Assembly: GCA_963730535.1 (NCBI GenBank)
Contig: CAVSRU010000002.1
Coordinates: 248,001 to 312,000, forward strand
From: DASSUW01 sp963730535
GTDB taxonomy: Bacteria > Actinomycetota > Thermoleophilia > Solirubrobacterales > Solirubrobacteraceae
Length of the DNA: 64,000 nt
Direction: 5' to 3'
The translations under genes and the position numbers were made by a program. Below are positions 47,488 through 55,811 of this stretch, in pieces. Below the pieces are notes generated by a model. That model searched no databases, was not told where the DNA came from, and saw only the letters and a list, made by a program, of their open reading frames with translations. How positions within the stretch are numbered: position 1 is the first letter of the stretch; each line of letters opens with the position of its first letter.

Positions 47488-50082
47488 ATGGTTCGCCGTC
47501 TGCGCTGGTCATTGGTAGTCGTCGTGCTCGCGTTGGCGGCCGGGCCGGTTTCTGGAGCTTCCGCGGCAGCGCCGCCCTGGTGCGGCACGCCGGAGACGGA
47601 CGCCGCGGCCAGTCTCCCCGACGGGACCAGCCCGAGCCATCCCCCGGGCAGCTTCCCCCACATCCCGTACTACGCGATCCGCTGCACGCTCGACGACATC
47701 GCCGCGCGGAGCAACGGGCGCATGACGGTCGACGTCATCGGCCAGTCCGCGCTCGGGCGCGACCAGTACGGCGTCGTGATCAACGACCTGAGCACGCGCA
47801 AGCAACGCCGCAACTACGCGAACTGGCGGGACGTCCGCAAGGTGATGCTCAAGAACCCGCGCCACGCGATGAAGCATCTCGCCCAGCACGGGAGCCGGAT
47901 CAAGGTGCCGATCTACGTCCAGGGCGGCATCCACGGCAACGAGTACGAGGGCGTCGACGCAGCGATCGACACGATCGAGAAGTACGCGACGACGCCGCGC
48001 GGGACGAACGCGACGATCGACAACATCCTCGACCATGCCGTGCTCGTCTTCAATCCGATCCAGAACCCGGACGGCCGGGTCGCCGGCCTGCGTGTCAACG
48101 GCTTCGGGTTCGACCTCAACCGCGACTTCCTCACGCAGTCGCAGTCCGAGACGAGGTCCTCGATCACGGTCATGAAGCGCTGGCTGCCGCCCGAGATGCT
48201 GGACCTGCACGGCTACGTCGAGCCGATGCTCGTCGAGGCCACCACCAAGCCGCACAACCCCAGCATCGAATACGACCTGTGGCTGAAGTGGAACCAGGCT
48301 CGGATCGACTACAACGAGCAGGCGATGGACGCGATCGGCCAGGACATCACGCGGCCGATCAACGACTGGTGCCCTGAGGCGGATCCGAACCCCGACGGGA
48401 CCTGCGACAACGGCGTGACCCCCGGCCCGGACGTGGCCGAGGGCTGGGACGACTGGGGCCCGTTCTACGGCCCGATGTACATGCAGCACGTGGGTCTGGA
48501 CTCCTCCACGGTCGAGATGTGCGCCGAGACCCCGGCGACCCGCCCCGCGGACGCGTGGTACCGCCCGTGCGGCGGCCGGGCCGGCGCCCGGCAGCAGCAG
48601 AACGTCATCCAGCAGTCGACGTACGAGTTCGTGGTCGCGAACCGCGCCGCGATGCTCCACGACGAGCTGGAGATGTACCGCCGCGGTGACGTCGACGCTC
48701 CGCGGCCGGCGTGCTGCCCGCCGCCGTTCGACCCCGAGTTCCACAACTGGATGGAGGACTACCCGCGGGCCTACGTGATCCCGCTCGGCAAGGGCCAGCG
48801 CAGCGACGCCGAGGCCAACCGTCTCGTCGAGTGGCTGCTGTTCAACGACATCGAGGTCAGCGAGCTCGAGCACGGCTACACGTACAACGGCCAGCGGCTC
48901 GAGAAGGGCTCGTACGTCGCCTGGATCGCGCAGCCGCGCCGCGGCCTGCTCGACACGGCGATGAACGTCGGCGTCGACATCTCGGACGAGATCTCCCGGC
49001 TGTACGCGCCACCCGGGGCGTGGAGCCACGGCTACCTCTGGGGCGCCGACGTCCTGACGATCCCGGACGGCGCGCGGTTCTTCCCGCGGACGGACCGCAT
49101 CAAGCGGCCGAACCGGCTCGACGGCGGGGTCCAGAGCAAGCACCGCAAGCACAAGCACAAGCGGAACGTGTCGGGGTACGCGCTCGAGGTCGACTCGCCG
49201 ACCGCCGTCAGGGCCGTCAACGAGCTCGTCCGCGGGGGCGCCGAGGCGTGGATCGCGACGGCGGCGTCGAGCGCCGGGCCGGCCGGCACGGTGTTCTTCC
49301 GCGCCGCCAAGGACCAGCTCGACGACGTGGGCGAGGAGCGCGGCCTGACCTTCAGGGCCGTGCGCGGCGCGCTGCCGGCGAGTGAACGCATCGAGAAGGT
49401 GCCGCGCTTTGCCGTCATCACGGGAACGGGGGCGATCGACCAGAGCACCTGGGTGCTGCGCGAGCTCGGTTTCGACGCCGATCCGTACTCGATCGCCCGC
49501 CTCAACCAGGCGCCCGACCCCCTGCCGGGCTACGACCTCCTGTTCAACACCTCAGGGGTACCGACAGTGGACAACCTCGGGAACCCCATCAACGCGGTGG
49601 CGCGAGCCCGCTTGGCCGCGTTCATCAACGCTGGTGGCGGCTATATCAGCGGTCAGAGCGCAGGAGCGAACCTGCTGTCCGACCTCGGCCTGGTAACCGG
49701 GCTGACGGCGGCGAGCAACAGCGGCGGAGGCAGCGGATATAGCGGCATCGGGCTCTGGAGCAACACCGGTGGGGCGAACAGCGTGATCACCGGCGCCTAT
49801 CCGGCGCAGGACACGCTGATCATGGATCCGCCCACGTGGCTGACCTCGGTGGCGGCGACGATGACGGTCGACGGGCGGTTCGCGACCGGGAGCTTCTTCC
49901 TCTCCGGCCTGTTCCCGGGGAGCGGGGCTTCCGGCGCGGCCGGCTCGGCTGTGATCGCCCACGGCACCAACACCGCGAACACCGCTCGGCTGGTTGTGTT
50001 CGCCAACAACCCGCTGTACCGCGCGGACCCGGAGCGCGAGTGGCCGATGGTCGGTAGCGCGGCGTACTGGGCCGACAACTAG
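47488..50082 (+). CDS. Secreted M14-family zinc metallopeptidase with C-terminal GATase-like domain
   Basis: This 864-residue protein has a signal peptide (LRWSLVVVVLALAAGPVSGASA). Its zinc-carboxypeptidase domain has zinc ligands His149 and Glu152 (GGIHGNEYEG), substrate Asn-Arg in DLNRDFLTQ and LDLHGYVEP. After a middle region, a 300-residue C-terminal part (VITGTGAIDQSTWVLRELGF, YDLLFNTSG, INAGGGYISGQSAGANLL) resembles a class-I glutamine-amidotransferase-like fold of the kind found on extracellular proteins. It would trim C-terminal residues or peptidoglycan peptides outside the cell. A strong terminator follows. Confidence 0.9.
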   Translation: MVRRLRWSLVVVVLALAAGPVSGASAAAPPWCGTPETDAAASLPDGTSPSHPPGSFPHIPYYAIRCTLDDIAARSNGRMTVDVIGQSALGRDQYGVVINDLSTRKQRRNYANWRDVRKVMLKNPRHAMKHLAQHGSRIKVPIYVQGGIHGNEYEGVDAAIDTIEKYATTPRGTNATIDNILDHAVLVFNPIQNPDGRVAGLRVNGFGFDLNRDFLTQSQSETRSSITVMKRWLPPEMLDLHGYVEPMLVEATTKPHNPSIEYDLWLKWNQARIDYNEQAMDAIGQDITRPINDWCPEADPNPDGTCDNGVTPGPDVAEGWDDWGPFYGPMYMQHVGLDSSTVEMCAETPATRPADAWYRPCGGRAGARQQQNVIQQSTYEFVVANRAAMLHDELEMYRRGDVDAPRPACCPPPFDPEFHNWMEDYPRAYVIPLGKGQRSDAEANRLVEWLLFNDIEVSELEHGYTYNGQRLEKGSYVAWIAQPRRGLLDTAMNVGVDISDEISRLYAPPGAWSHGYLWGADVLTIPDGARFFPRTDRIKRPNRLDGGVQSKHRKHKHKRNVSGYALEVDSPTAVRAVNELVRGGAEAWIATAASSAGPAGTVFFRAAKDQLDDVGEERGLTFRAVRGALPASERIEKVPRFAVITGTGAIDQSTWVLRELGFDADPYSIARLNQAPDPLPGYDLLFNTSGVPTVDNLGNPINAVARARLAAFINAGGGYISGQSAGANLLSDLGLVTGLTAASNSGGGSGYSGIGLWSNTGGANSVITGAYPAQDTLIMDPPTWLTSVAATMTVDGRFATGSFFLSGLFPGSGASGAAGSAVIAHGTNTANTARLVVFANNPLYRADPEREWPMVGSAAYWADN

Positions 50083-50091
50083 AGGCAACGC

Positions 50092-50132
50092 TCAGCCGGC
50101 CCGCCGCCTCGAACGGCGGCGGGCCGGACTGA
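50092..50132 (+). terminator. Terminator hairpin after the M14 peptidase gene
   Basis: A perfect 13-bp GC stem (50096-50108 with 50115-50127) closes a 6-nt loop. TCAG (50092-50095) pairs with CTGA (50129-50132) around one bulged A, extending it to 17 bp. It is one of the strongest hairpins in the window. Confidence 0.8.
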
Positions 50133-50160
50133 GTGACATGGGTCACGGTTCACGGGATTT

Positions 50161-50178
50161 CCCTGGGACAACCCAGGG
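50161..50178. repeat. Short perfect hairpin before the FUSC-type gene
   Basis: CCCTGGG (50161-50167) and CCCAGGG (50172-50178) are separated by ACAA, and lie 24 nt before ATG 50202. It could be an operator or a leader hairpin. No protein is assigned. Confidence 0.35.
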
Positions 50179-50201
50179 TCGATGCCGAACATGTACGTGG
50201 A

Positions 50202-51308
50202 ATGGTCCGTCCGTCGACCCTCATCTCTCACTGGCGTCGTGCCGGCTCGCGCCTGCGCGGGCGCTGGCTTGCCATCGTGCAGACCGCCATCGCGGCCGTC
50301 GTCGCCTGGTACCTCGCGGTGCTGCTGCTGCCCGACCCGCGGCCGGCGTTCGCCGCCATCGCCGCGGTCATCGCGGTGGGCGCGACCCACGGCCAGCGTG
50401 CGGGCCGCGCGCTGCAGCTCGTGGGCGGCGTCGTGCTCGGCCTCACCGTGGCCGACCTCCTCATCCAGCTGATCGGCACCGGCGCCTGGCAGATCGGCGT
50501 GCTCGTCGTGCTCGCCATGGCGGCCGCCGTCGCCCTGGGCGGCGGTGAGCTGCTGGTGGTCGAGGCGGGCGTGTCGGCGATCCTGCTCGTCGCGCTCGAC
50601 CCGGGCGCGGCCCACGGCTTCTCCCCCAATCGCATCATCGAGGGCATGATCGGCGGCGGCGTCGCGCTCGCCGTGTCCTCGTTCCTCTTCCCGCCCGACC
50701 CCGCGCTCGGCCCCGGCCGCGCCGCCCAGGCCGTGTTCGCGGAGCTCGGGCGCGCGCTGGAGCGGCTCGCAGGCGCGCTCGAGGCGCGCGATCCCGGCGC
50801 CGCCGAGCATGCGCTGAACGACGCCCGCGCCATCGACCCGCTGATGCGCACGGTCCAGGACGAGCTCGAGTCCGGGCGCGAGCTCGTCCGCCTCGCCGCG
50901 CCCCGTCGCGGGGCGCGCTCCGAGCTCGACCGCTACGAGACCAGCCTCGGCCAGGTCGACTACGCGGTGCGCAACACCCGCGTGCTGGCCCGCCACGTGC
51001 TCAGCCTCGTGCGCGAGGGCGGCGACGTGCCGGAGAACCTCCCGGTCGCCGTCCGCGAGCTGTCGCACTCGGTGTGGGAGCTCGCCGCCGCCTACGACTC
51101 CCCGTCGCACGTCGAGCCCGCGCGCCGGCTGGCCGTCCACGCCGCCGGCGAGGCCGCCTCGCTGCCCGAGGCCAGCGCCGACCTCGTGATGGTCGGCGGG
51201 CAGGTGCGCTCGGTCGCCGTCGACCTCGTGCGAGCCGCCGAGCTCGTCGGCGGCGAGCCGGACGCTCCGGGCGAGCGCCCGACGCAAGAGCTGCTCGCCA
51301 CCGCATAG
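50202..51308 (+). CDS. FUSC/aromatic-acid-exporter-like membrane protein
   Basis: This 368-residue protein has six N-terminal membrane helices in about 25-185 (WLAIVQTAIAAVVAWYLAVLLL, then PAFAAIAAVIAVGATHGQRAGRALQLVGGVVLGL). A roughly 170-residue cytosolic helical domain follows. The motif GATHGQRAGRALQLVGG matches the ArAE/FUSC family (YccS, AaeB), which export aromatic carboxylic acids. ATG 50202 is preferred over an upstream GTG at 50133 that would run through the hairpin. No HlyD-type partner is nearby. Confidence 0.82.
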   Translation: MVRPSTLISHWRRAGSRLRGRWLAIVQTAIAAVVAWYLAVLLLPDPRPAFAAIAAVIAVGATHGQRAGRALQLVGGVVLGLTVADLLIQLIGTGAWQIGVLVVLAMAAAVALGGGELLVVEAGVSAILLVALDPGAAHGFSPNRIIEGMIGGGVALAVSSFLFPPDPALGPGRAAQAVFAELGRALERLAGALEARDPGAAEHALNDARAIDPLMRTVQDELESGRELVRLAAPRRGARSELDRYETSLGQVDYAVRNTRVLARHVLSLVREGGDVPENLPVAVRELSHSVWELAAAYDSPSHVEPARRLAVHAAGEAASLPEASADLVMVGGQVRSVAVDLVRAAELVGGEPDAPGERPTQELLATA

Positions 51309-51336
51309 CGCTCAGAACCTGGCAGACTGAACCCCG

Positions 51337-52809
51337 ATGGGGGACGAGGTCGTCGCCAAGGTCTTCACGGGTGAGGACCGCAAGCGGTACCGCGAGAAGG
51401 TCAAGCGCTGCCTGGACGTGTTCGCGCGGATGCTCTCCGAGTCGCGCTTCGACGGCGACCGCCGCTCGATCGGGCTCGAGATCGAGCTCAACATCACCGA
51501 GGAGACCGGCGATCCGGCGCTGGCCAACCAGCACGTGCTGGAGATGATCGCCGACCCCGCCTGGCAGACCGAGCTCGCGCAGTTCAACATCGAGATCAAC
51601 ATCCCGCCGCAAACCCTCGACGGCGCGATCTTCAGCGAGCTCGAGACCGCGGTGCGCAAGAGCCTCAACCACGCCGAAGAGGGTGCGAAGAAGGCCCACA
51701 CCCGGCTGCTGATGGCCGGCATCCTGGCCACGCTCAGCGAGGCGCTCCTCGACGGCTCGGTGCTCAGCGCCAACCCCCGCTACGCGCTGCTCAACGAGCA
51801 GATCTTCGCCGCCCGCGGGGAGGACCTGCACCTGGCCATCGACGGCGTCGACCGGCTCTCGGTCTACGCCGACACGATCGCCCCCGAGGCCGCGTGCACG
51901 AGCGTCCAGCTGCACCAGCTCGTGGACCCGGCGATCTTCGCGCGCCACTGGAACGCCGCGCAGTGCATCGCCGGCATCCAGCTCGCGGTGGGCGCCAACT
52001 CGCCGTTCTTCTTCGGGCGCGAGCTATGGCGGGAGACACGGATCGCGCTCTTCGAGCAGGCCACCGACACCCGCTCCGAGGAGCTCAAGGCGCAGGGCGT
52101 GCGTCCCCGGGTGTGGTTCGGCGAGCGCTGGATCACCTCGATCTTCGACCTCTTCGAGGAGAACGTCCGCTTCTTCCCCTCGCTGCTCCCCGTGGTCGAG
52201 GACGAGGATCCGGTCGAGCTGATCGACCGCGGCGAGACGCCGCGGCTCCAGGAGCTGCGCCTGCACAACGGCACGGTCTACCGCTGGAACCGGCCGATCT
52301 ACGACGTCGTGCGCGGGCGCCCGCACCTGCGCGTGGAGAACCGCGTGCTGCCCGCCGGGCCGACCGTGGTCGACACGATCGCCAACGCCGCCTTCTACTA
52401 CGGGCTCGTGCGCGTGCTGGCCGACGAGGACCGCCCGCTGTGGAGCCAGATGTCGTTCTCGGCCGCCGAGGAGAACTTCCACGCGTGCGCGCGCGACGGG
52501 ATCGAGGCACGGGTCTACTGGCCGGGCGTGGGGGAGGTCGGCGCGACCGAGCTGGTCGTGCGGCGGCTGCTGCCGATGGCCTACGAGGGCCTCGGGCGCT
52601 GGGGCGTCGACATGGCCGACCGCGACCGCCTGTGCGAGATCATCGAGCGCCGCTGCGTCGAGGGGCGCAACGGCGCGTCGTGGCAGGCCGCCACCTTCCA
52701 TCGCCTCTACGAGCGGCTCGATCGCGAGGACGCGCTGCGGGAGATGACCGTGCTTTATCGCGAGCACATGCACTCCAACCAGCCTGTCCACACCTGGCCG
52801 CTCGACTGA
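51337..52809 (+). CDS. GCS2-type glutamate-cysteine ligase family protein
   Basis: This 490-residue protein has the GCS2 signature: SIGLEIELNITEETGDPALAN, then FNIEINIPP, SVQLHQLVDP, AVGANSPFFFG and ENRVLPAGPTVVD. In GCS2 enzymes acidic residues of the ExE strand bind Mg-ATP for amide bond formation. Actinobacteria use such ligases for ergothioneine or other gamma-glutamyl compounds, but the pathway is not fixed and no egt genes lie here. Its stop overlaps the CTG start of the next gene as CTGA. Confidence 0.85.
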   Translation: MGDEVVAKVFTGEDRKRYREKVKRCLDVFARMLSESRFDGDRRSIGLEIELNITEETGDPALANQHVLEMIADPAWQTELAQFNIEINIPPQTLDGAIFSELETAVRKSLNHAEEGAKKAHTRLLMAGILATLSEALLDGSVLSANPRYALLNEQIFAARGEDLHLAIDGVDRLSVYADTIAPEAACTSVQLHQLVDPAIFARHWNAAQCIAGIQLAVGANSPFFFGRELWRETRIALFEQATDTRSEELKAQGVRPRVWFGERWITSIFDLFEENVRFFPSLLPVVEDEDPVELIDRGETPRLQELRLHNGTVYRWNRPIYDVVRGRPHLRVENRVLPAGPTVVDTIANAAFYYGLVRVLADEDRPLWSQMSFSAAEENFHACARDGIEARVYWPGVGEVGATELVVRRLLPMAYEGLGRWGVDMADRDRLCEIIERRCVEGRNGASWQAATFHRLYERLDREDALREMTVLYREHMHSNQPVHTWPLD

Positions 52810-53810
52810 CAGCTTTCCTCGTCTCGATCCTGCTCGTCGCCGGCTGCGGCGGCGAGGACGGAGAGGAGCGGGCTGCTCCCACGGGCGACGAGATGCAGGT
52901 CGAGGTCGTGGCCGAAGGTCTCGAGGTCCCGTGGGAGATCGTCTGGCTGCCGGACGGGCGCGCGCTGATCACCGAGCGCCCCGGCCGCATCCGGATGCTC
53001 GACGGGACGGTGGTCGCCGAGGTGCCGGTGAGCGCGCTGGGGGAGGGCGGGCTGATGGGGCTCGCGCTCGACCCCGACTTCGAGTCCCAGCCGTTCGTCT
53101 ACCTCTACTTCACGACCGCGGACGGGCTCCAGCTCGAGCGCTGGCGCTTCGAGGACGACCGGCTCACGCGCGAGGCGAGCCTGATCGACGGGGTGATCGA
53201 GGCCGGCCCGATCCACGACTCCGGGCGCATCGCCTTCGGCCCCGACGACGCGCTCTACGTCGCCACCGGTGACGCCGGGAACGAGCAGCTCGCGCAGGAC
53301 GAGGACTCGCTCAACGGCAAGTACCTGCGGCTGACCGACTACCGCGGCGGGCCGGTCCGGCCGGAGATCGTCTCGACCGGCCACCGCAACCCGCAGGGAT
53401 TCGACTGGGAGCCGGGGACCGATCGCCTGATCTCGACCGAGCACGGGCCGGAGGGCTTCGACGAGATCAACGCGATCGAGGAGGGCAACAACTACGGCTG
53501 GCCGGAGGTCACGGGGTCCGAGCACGGGGACTTCACGGCACCGCTGCGCGTCTACGAGCAGTCGGTGGCCCCGTCGGGCGCGACGTTCTGGGAGGGCGCG
53601 TTCTGGTTCGCCACCCTGCGCGGCGAGGCGCTGCGCCGCCTGTCGCTCGACGACGGGTCCGAGGACGTGCTGCTCGAGAACGAGTACGGACGGCTGCGCA
53701 CGGTTCGCGTGGGCCCGGACGGTGCGCTCTACGTGCTCACCAGCAACCGCGACGGGCGCGGCTCGCCGGAGGACGGCGACGATCGCGTGCTGCGCCTGTC
53801 CCCGCCGTAG
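52806..53810 (+). CDS. PQQ-dependent sugar dehydrogenase-like lipoprotein, CTG start
   Basis: This 334-residue beta-propeller of the glucose/sorbosone dehydrogenase (GSDH/HHIP) family includes GLEVPWEIVWLPDGRALITERPG, GEGGLMGLALDPDF, GPDDALYVATGDAGN and GHRNPQGFDWEPGT. The signal MTAFLVSILLVAGC is a textbook lipoprotein leader with Cys14. The only start that gives it is the CTG at 52806, which overlaps the GCS2 stop (CTGA); no ATG, GTG or TTG lies in frame between the preceding stop and the leader. It is anchored outside the cell. The oxidised sugar or aldehyde is unknown. Confidence 0.85.
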   Translation: MTAFLVSILLVAGCGGEDGEERAAPTGDEMQVEVVAEGLEVPWEIVWLPDGRALITERPGRIRMLDGTVVAEVPVSALGEGGLMGLALDPDFESQPFVYLYFTTADGLQLERWRFEDDRLTREASLIDGVIEAGPIHDSGRIAFGPDDALYVATGDAGNEQLAQDEDSLNGKYLRLTDYRGGPVRPEIVSTGHRNPQGFDWEPGTDRLISTEHGPEGFDEINAIEEGNNYGWPEVTGSEHGDFTAPLRVYEQSVAPSGATFWEGAFWFATLRGEALRRLSLDDGSEDVLLENEYGRLRTVRVGPDGALYVLTSNRDGRGSPEDGDDRVLRLSPP

Positions 53811-53813
53811 GCC

Positions 53814-54929
53814 ATGATGTCCCGGCAAGGCATGTCACCGTCCGAGCCCACCGTCGCCGTCGACGTCCTGGAGACCTTCGTGGAGCTCCTCGCTGAAGTC
53901 GACACGTCGACCGACGACTTCTACAGCCGGCTCTGCGAGGCGACCTGCCGCGTGGCCGCGATGGACCGCGCGGTGATCTTCCGCTACGACGACGCGCGCC
54001 GGCGCGTGTACGCGGCGGGCGCGTACGGGATCGACCTCGCGGTGTTCGAGAACGCCCAGGTGACCGTCGAGTCGGCGCCGATCGCGCGCCAGGCGCTCGA
54101 GGAGGACCGGGTCATCGAGCTCACGGGCGACGACTCCCCCGAGGTGCCGGAGGAGTACCGCGACCTCGTGCGCGCGGCGACGTTCGTCTGCACGCCGATG
54201 TCGGCCGCCGGGCGTTGGCTGGGGGTGATCCTCTCCGACCGCGGGTCGGGCTCGAAGGCGCTGGGCGACAAGGAGCGCGCGGCGTTGTGGGCGCTGGGCA
54301 AGACGGCGGCACTCGCCACCCACGCTCGGCTGGCCACCAACCAGTCGGCGCGGGCGCGGCAGCTCCAGGAGCGGATCGACCTCGCGCGCGACGTGCACGA
54401 GGGTGTGATCCAGCGCCTGTTCGGCGTGCAGCTGGTGTTCTCCAGCCAGGCCGAGCTGTCGCCGGCCGCGCGGGAGCGGATCGCGGCCGAGCTCCAGGCC
54501 GCGCTGTTCGACCTGCGGCGCGCGCTCCAGCGCCCGCTGGGCCGCGTCGCGCCCGAGACGCACACGACGCTGCTGGAGGAGGTCGACCGGCTGCGGCGCG
54601 AGCACCGCGACCTCGCGATCCGGCTGACGCCGGGATCCGAGCGCGTGCACGTGCCGGCCGAGCTCGAGTCGCTCGCCCAGTCGGTGCTCGCCGAGGCGGT
54701 GCGCAACGCGCACAAGCACGCGAAGCCGACGCGCGTGGAGGTCACGCTCGACGCCACGAACGGCACGCTCTCGCTCGAGGTCGCCAACGACGGGGTCATG
54801 GGGCGGCCGCGCCAGACCGGCATGGGGTTGCGGCTCGCTGCGCTCGAGGCGCTTCAGGTCGGCGGCATCGTCGAGTTCGGCGAGCGCGAGCCGGGGACGT
54901 GGCGAGTGCGCCTGGCGGTGCCGACGTGA
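53814..54929 (+). CDS. GAF-domain sensor histidine kinase (HisKA_3 type)
   Basis: This 371-residue soluble kinase has a GAF domain at about 20-165 (FYSRLCEATCRVAAMDRAVIF), a phosphoacceptor helix with His195 (ARDVHEGVIQRLFGVQ) and a HATPase (AEAVRNAHKHAKP, TGMGLRLAALEAL). It overlaps its response regulator by 4 nt (GTGA), so it is a complete two-component pair. There is no membrane helix; the GAF domain may bind haem or a small ligand, as in DosS-like kinases, but no ligand residue can be named. Confidence 0.9.
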   Translation: MMSRQGMSPSEPTVAVDVLETFVELLAEVDTSTDDFYSRLCEATCRVAAMDRAVIFRYDDARRRVYAAGAYGIDLAVFENAQVTVESAPIARQALEEDRVIELTGDDSPEVPEEYRDLVRAATFVCTPMSAAGRWLGVILSDRGSGSKALGDKERAALWALGKTAALATHARLATNQSARARQLQERIDLARDVHEGVIQRLFGVQLVFSSQAELSPAARERIAAELQAALFDLRRALQRPLGRVAPETHTTLLEEVDRLRREHRDLAIRLTPGSERVHVPAELESLAQSVLAEAVRNAHKHAKPTRVEVTLDATNGTLSLEVANDGVMGRPRQTGMGLRLAALEALQVGGIVEFGEREPGTWRVRLAVPT

Positions 54930-55576
54930 CGATGCCCGACGTCAACCCGAGCCGCCTGGCCACGAGCGGCGGATCGAACGAGCGCCGGCTGCGCGTGCTG
55001 ATCGTCGACGACCACGAGGTCGTGCACTGGGGCTTCCGGCTCATGCTCGGCGAGCAGCCCTGGGTCGAGCGCTGCGTGAGCGCGCGCAACGCGGCCGAGG
55101 CGCTGGCCCTGACGCGCCGCTACGCGCCGCACGTCGCGCTCGTGGACCTCTTCGTCGGCCAGGAGTCCGGCGCGGAGATCTGCGAGCGCCTGCGCCGCGA
55201 GTCGCCATCCACCAACGTGCTGATGATCTCGGGCGCGGGGCGCATCTCGCCCAACGCCGCGCGCGCGGCGGGCGCCGCGGGCTTCATCTCCAAGGACTGG
55301 CCGGCGGCCGACATCGCAGGCGCCGTGCGGATGGTCGGGCTCGGCATGACCGTGTTCCGGCCGCACGAGGCGCCGACCGGGCCGCCGCTGTCCGAGCGCG
55401 AGCGCGAGGTGCTCGAGGCGGTGGCGTCGGGAGCCACCAACCGCGAGATCGCCGAGCGGCTGTTCCTGTCGCCTCACACGGTCAAGGAGCACACCAGCAC
55501 GCTGTACCGCAAGCTCGGCGTGCGGAATCGCGCCGAGGCCGTGCAGAAGGCCCAGCGGTTGGGCTTGATCTCGTAG
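54926..55576 (+). CDS. NarL/LuxR-family response regulator
   Basis: This 216-residue protein has an N-terminal receiver (LRVLIVDDHEVVHWGF) with phosphoacceptor Asp74 (VALVDLFVGQ) and Lys in FISKDW. The LuxR helix-turn-helix is LSEREREVLEAVASGATNREIAERLFLSPHTVKEHTSTLYRKLGV. It starts at GTG 54926 and is coupled to the kinase. Its stop is followed after 10 nt by dispersed element copy 3, which may terminate the transcript. Confidence 0.92.
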   Translation: MTMPDVNPSRLATSGGSNERRLRVLIVDDHEVVHWGFRLMLGEQPWVERCVSARNAAEALALTRRYAPHVALVDLFVGQESGAEICERLRRESPSTNVLMISGAGRISPNAARAAGAAGFISKDWPAADIAGAVRMVGLGMTVFRPHEAPTGPPLSEREREVLEAVASGATNREIAERLFLSPHTVKEHTSTLYRKLGVRNRAEAVQKAQRLGLIS

Positions 55577-55585
55577 CGCTTGAAG

Positions 55586-55718
55586 GTCAACTGCGGCTGG
55601 GTAGGGCGAGTGAGCCGCCGACGCCGCGAACTATCGCGGATTGGCGTCGGTTTCCGGGGCTAATCCGTGATAGTTCGGGCACGCCGACCCCTCACCCTCC
55701 CTACCCAGCGCAGTTGAC
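55586..55718. repeat. Dispersed inverted-repeat element, copy 3 (variant interior)
   Basis: Outer arms (55586-55606 and 55699-55718) match copies 1 and 2 with the same bulged G. The interior differs: instead of 60-nt units it holds a single 16-nt stem CGAACTATCGCGGATT (55627-55642) with 55663-55678 (1 mismatch, about 20-nt loop). Conserved ends with an exchanged core are typical of a mobile or modular repeat. It lies between the response regulator and fabD. Confidence 0.8.
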
Positions 55719-55730
55719 GTTTCGTGAACC

Positions 55731-55760
55731 GGGGGGCGGCGCACCCCCCTACCGGGGGGT
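55731..55760 (+). promoter_or_regulatory. Alternative G6/C6/G6 pairing upstream of fabD
   Basis: GGGGGG (55731-55736), CCCCCC (55744-55749) and GGGGGG (55754-55759) can form either of two exclusive hairpins, as C6 can pair with the left or right G run. ACCCCCC and GGGGGGT (55743-55749 and 55754-55760) give a perfect 7-bp stem around TACC. It lies 50 nt before the fabD start and may be a repressor operator or an attenuator. Confidence 0.45.
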
Positions 55761-55811
55761 TCGTCATGCCAATACCTGTGACCTCTCCCGCGCGGTGGTG
55801 ATGTTGCCCGT

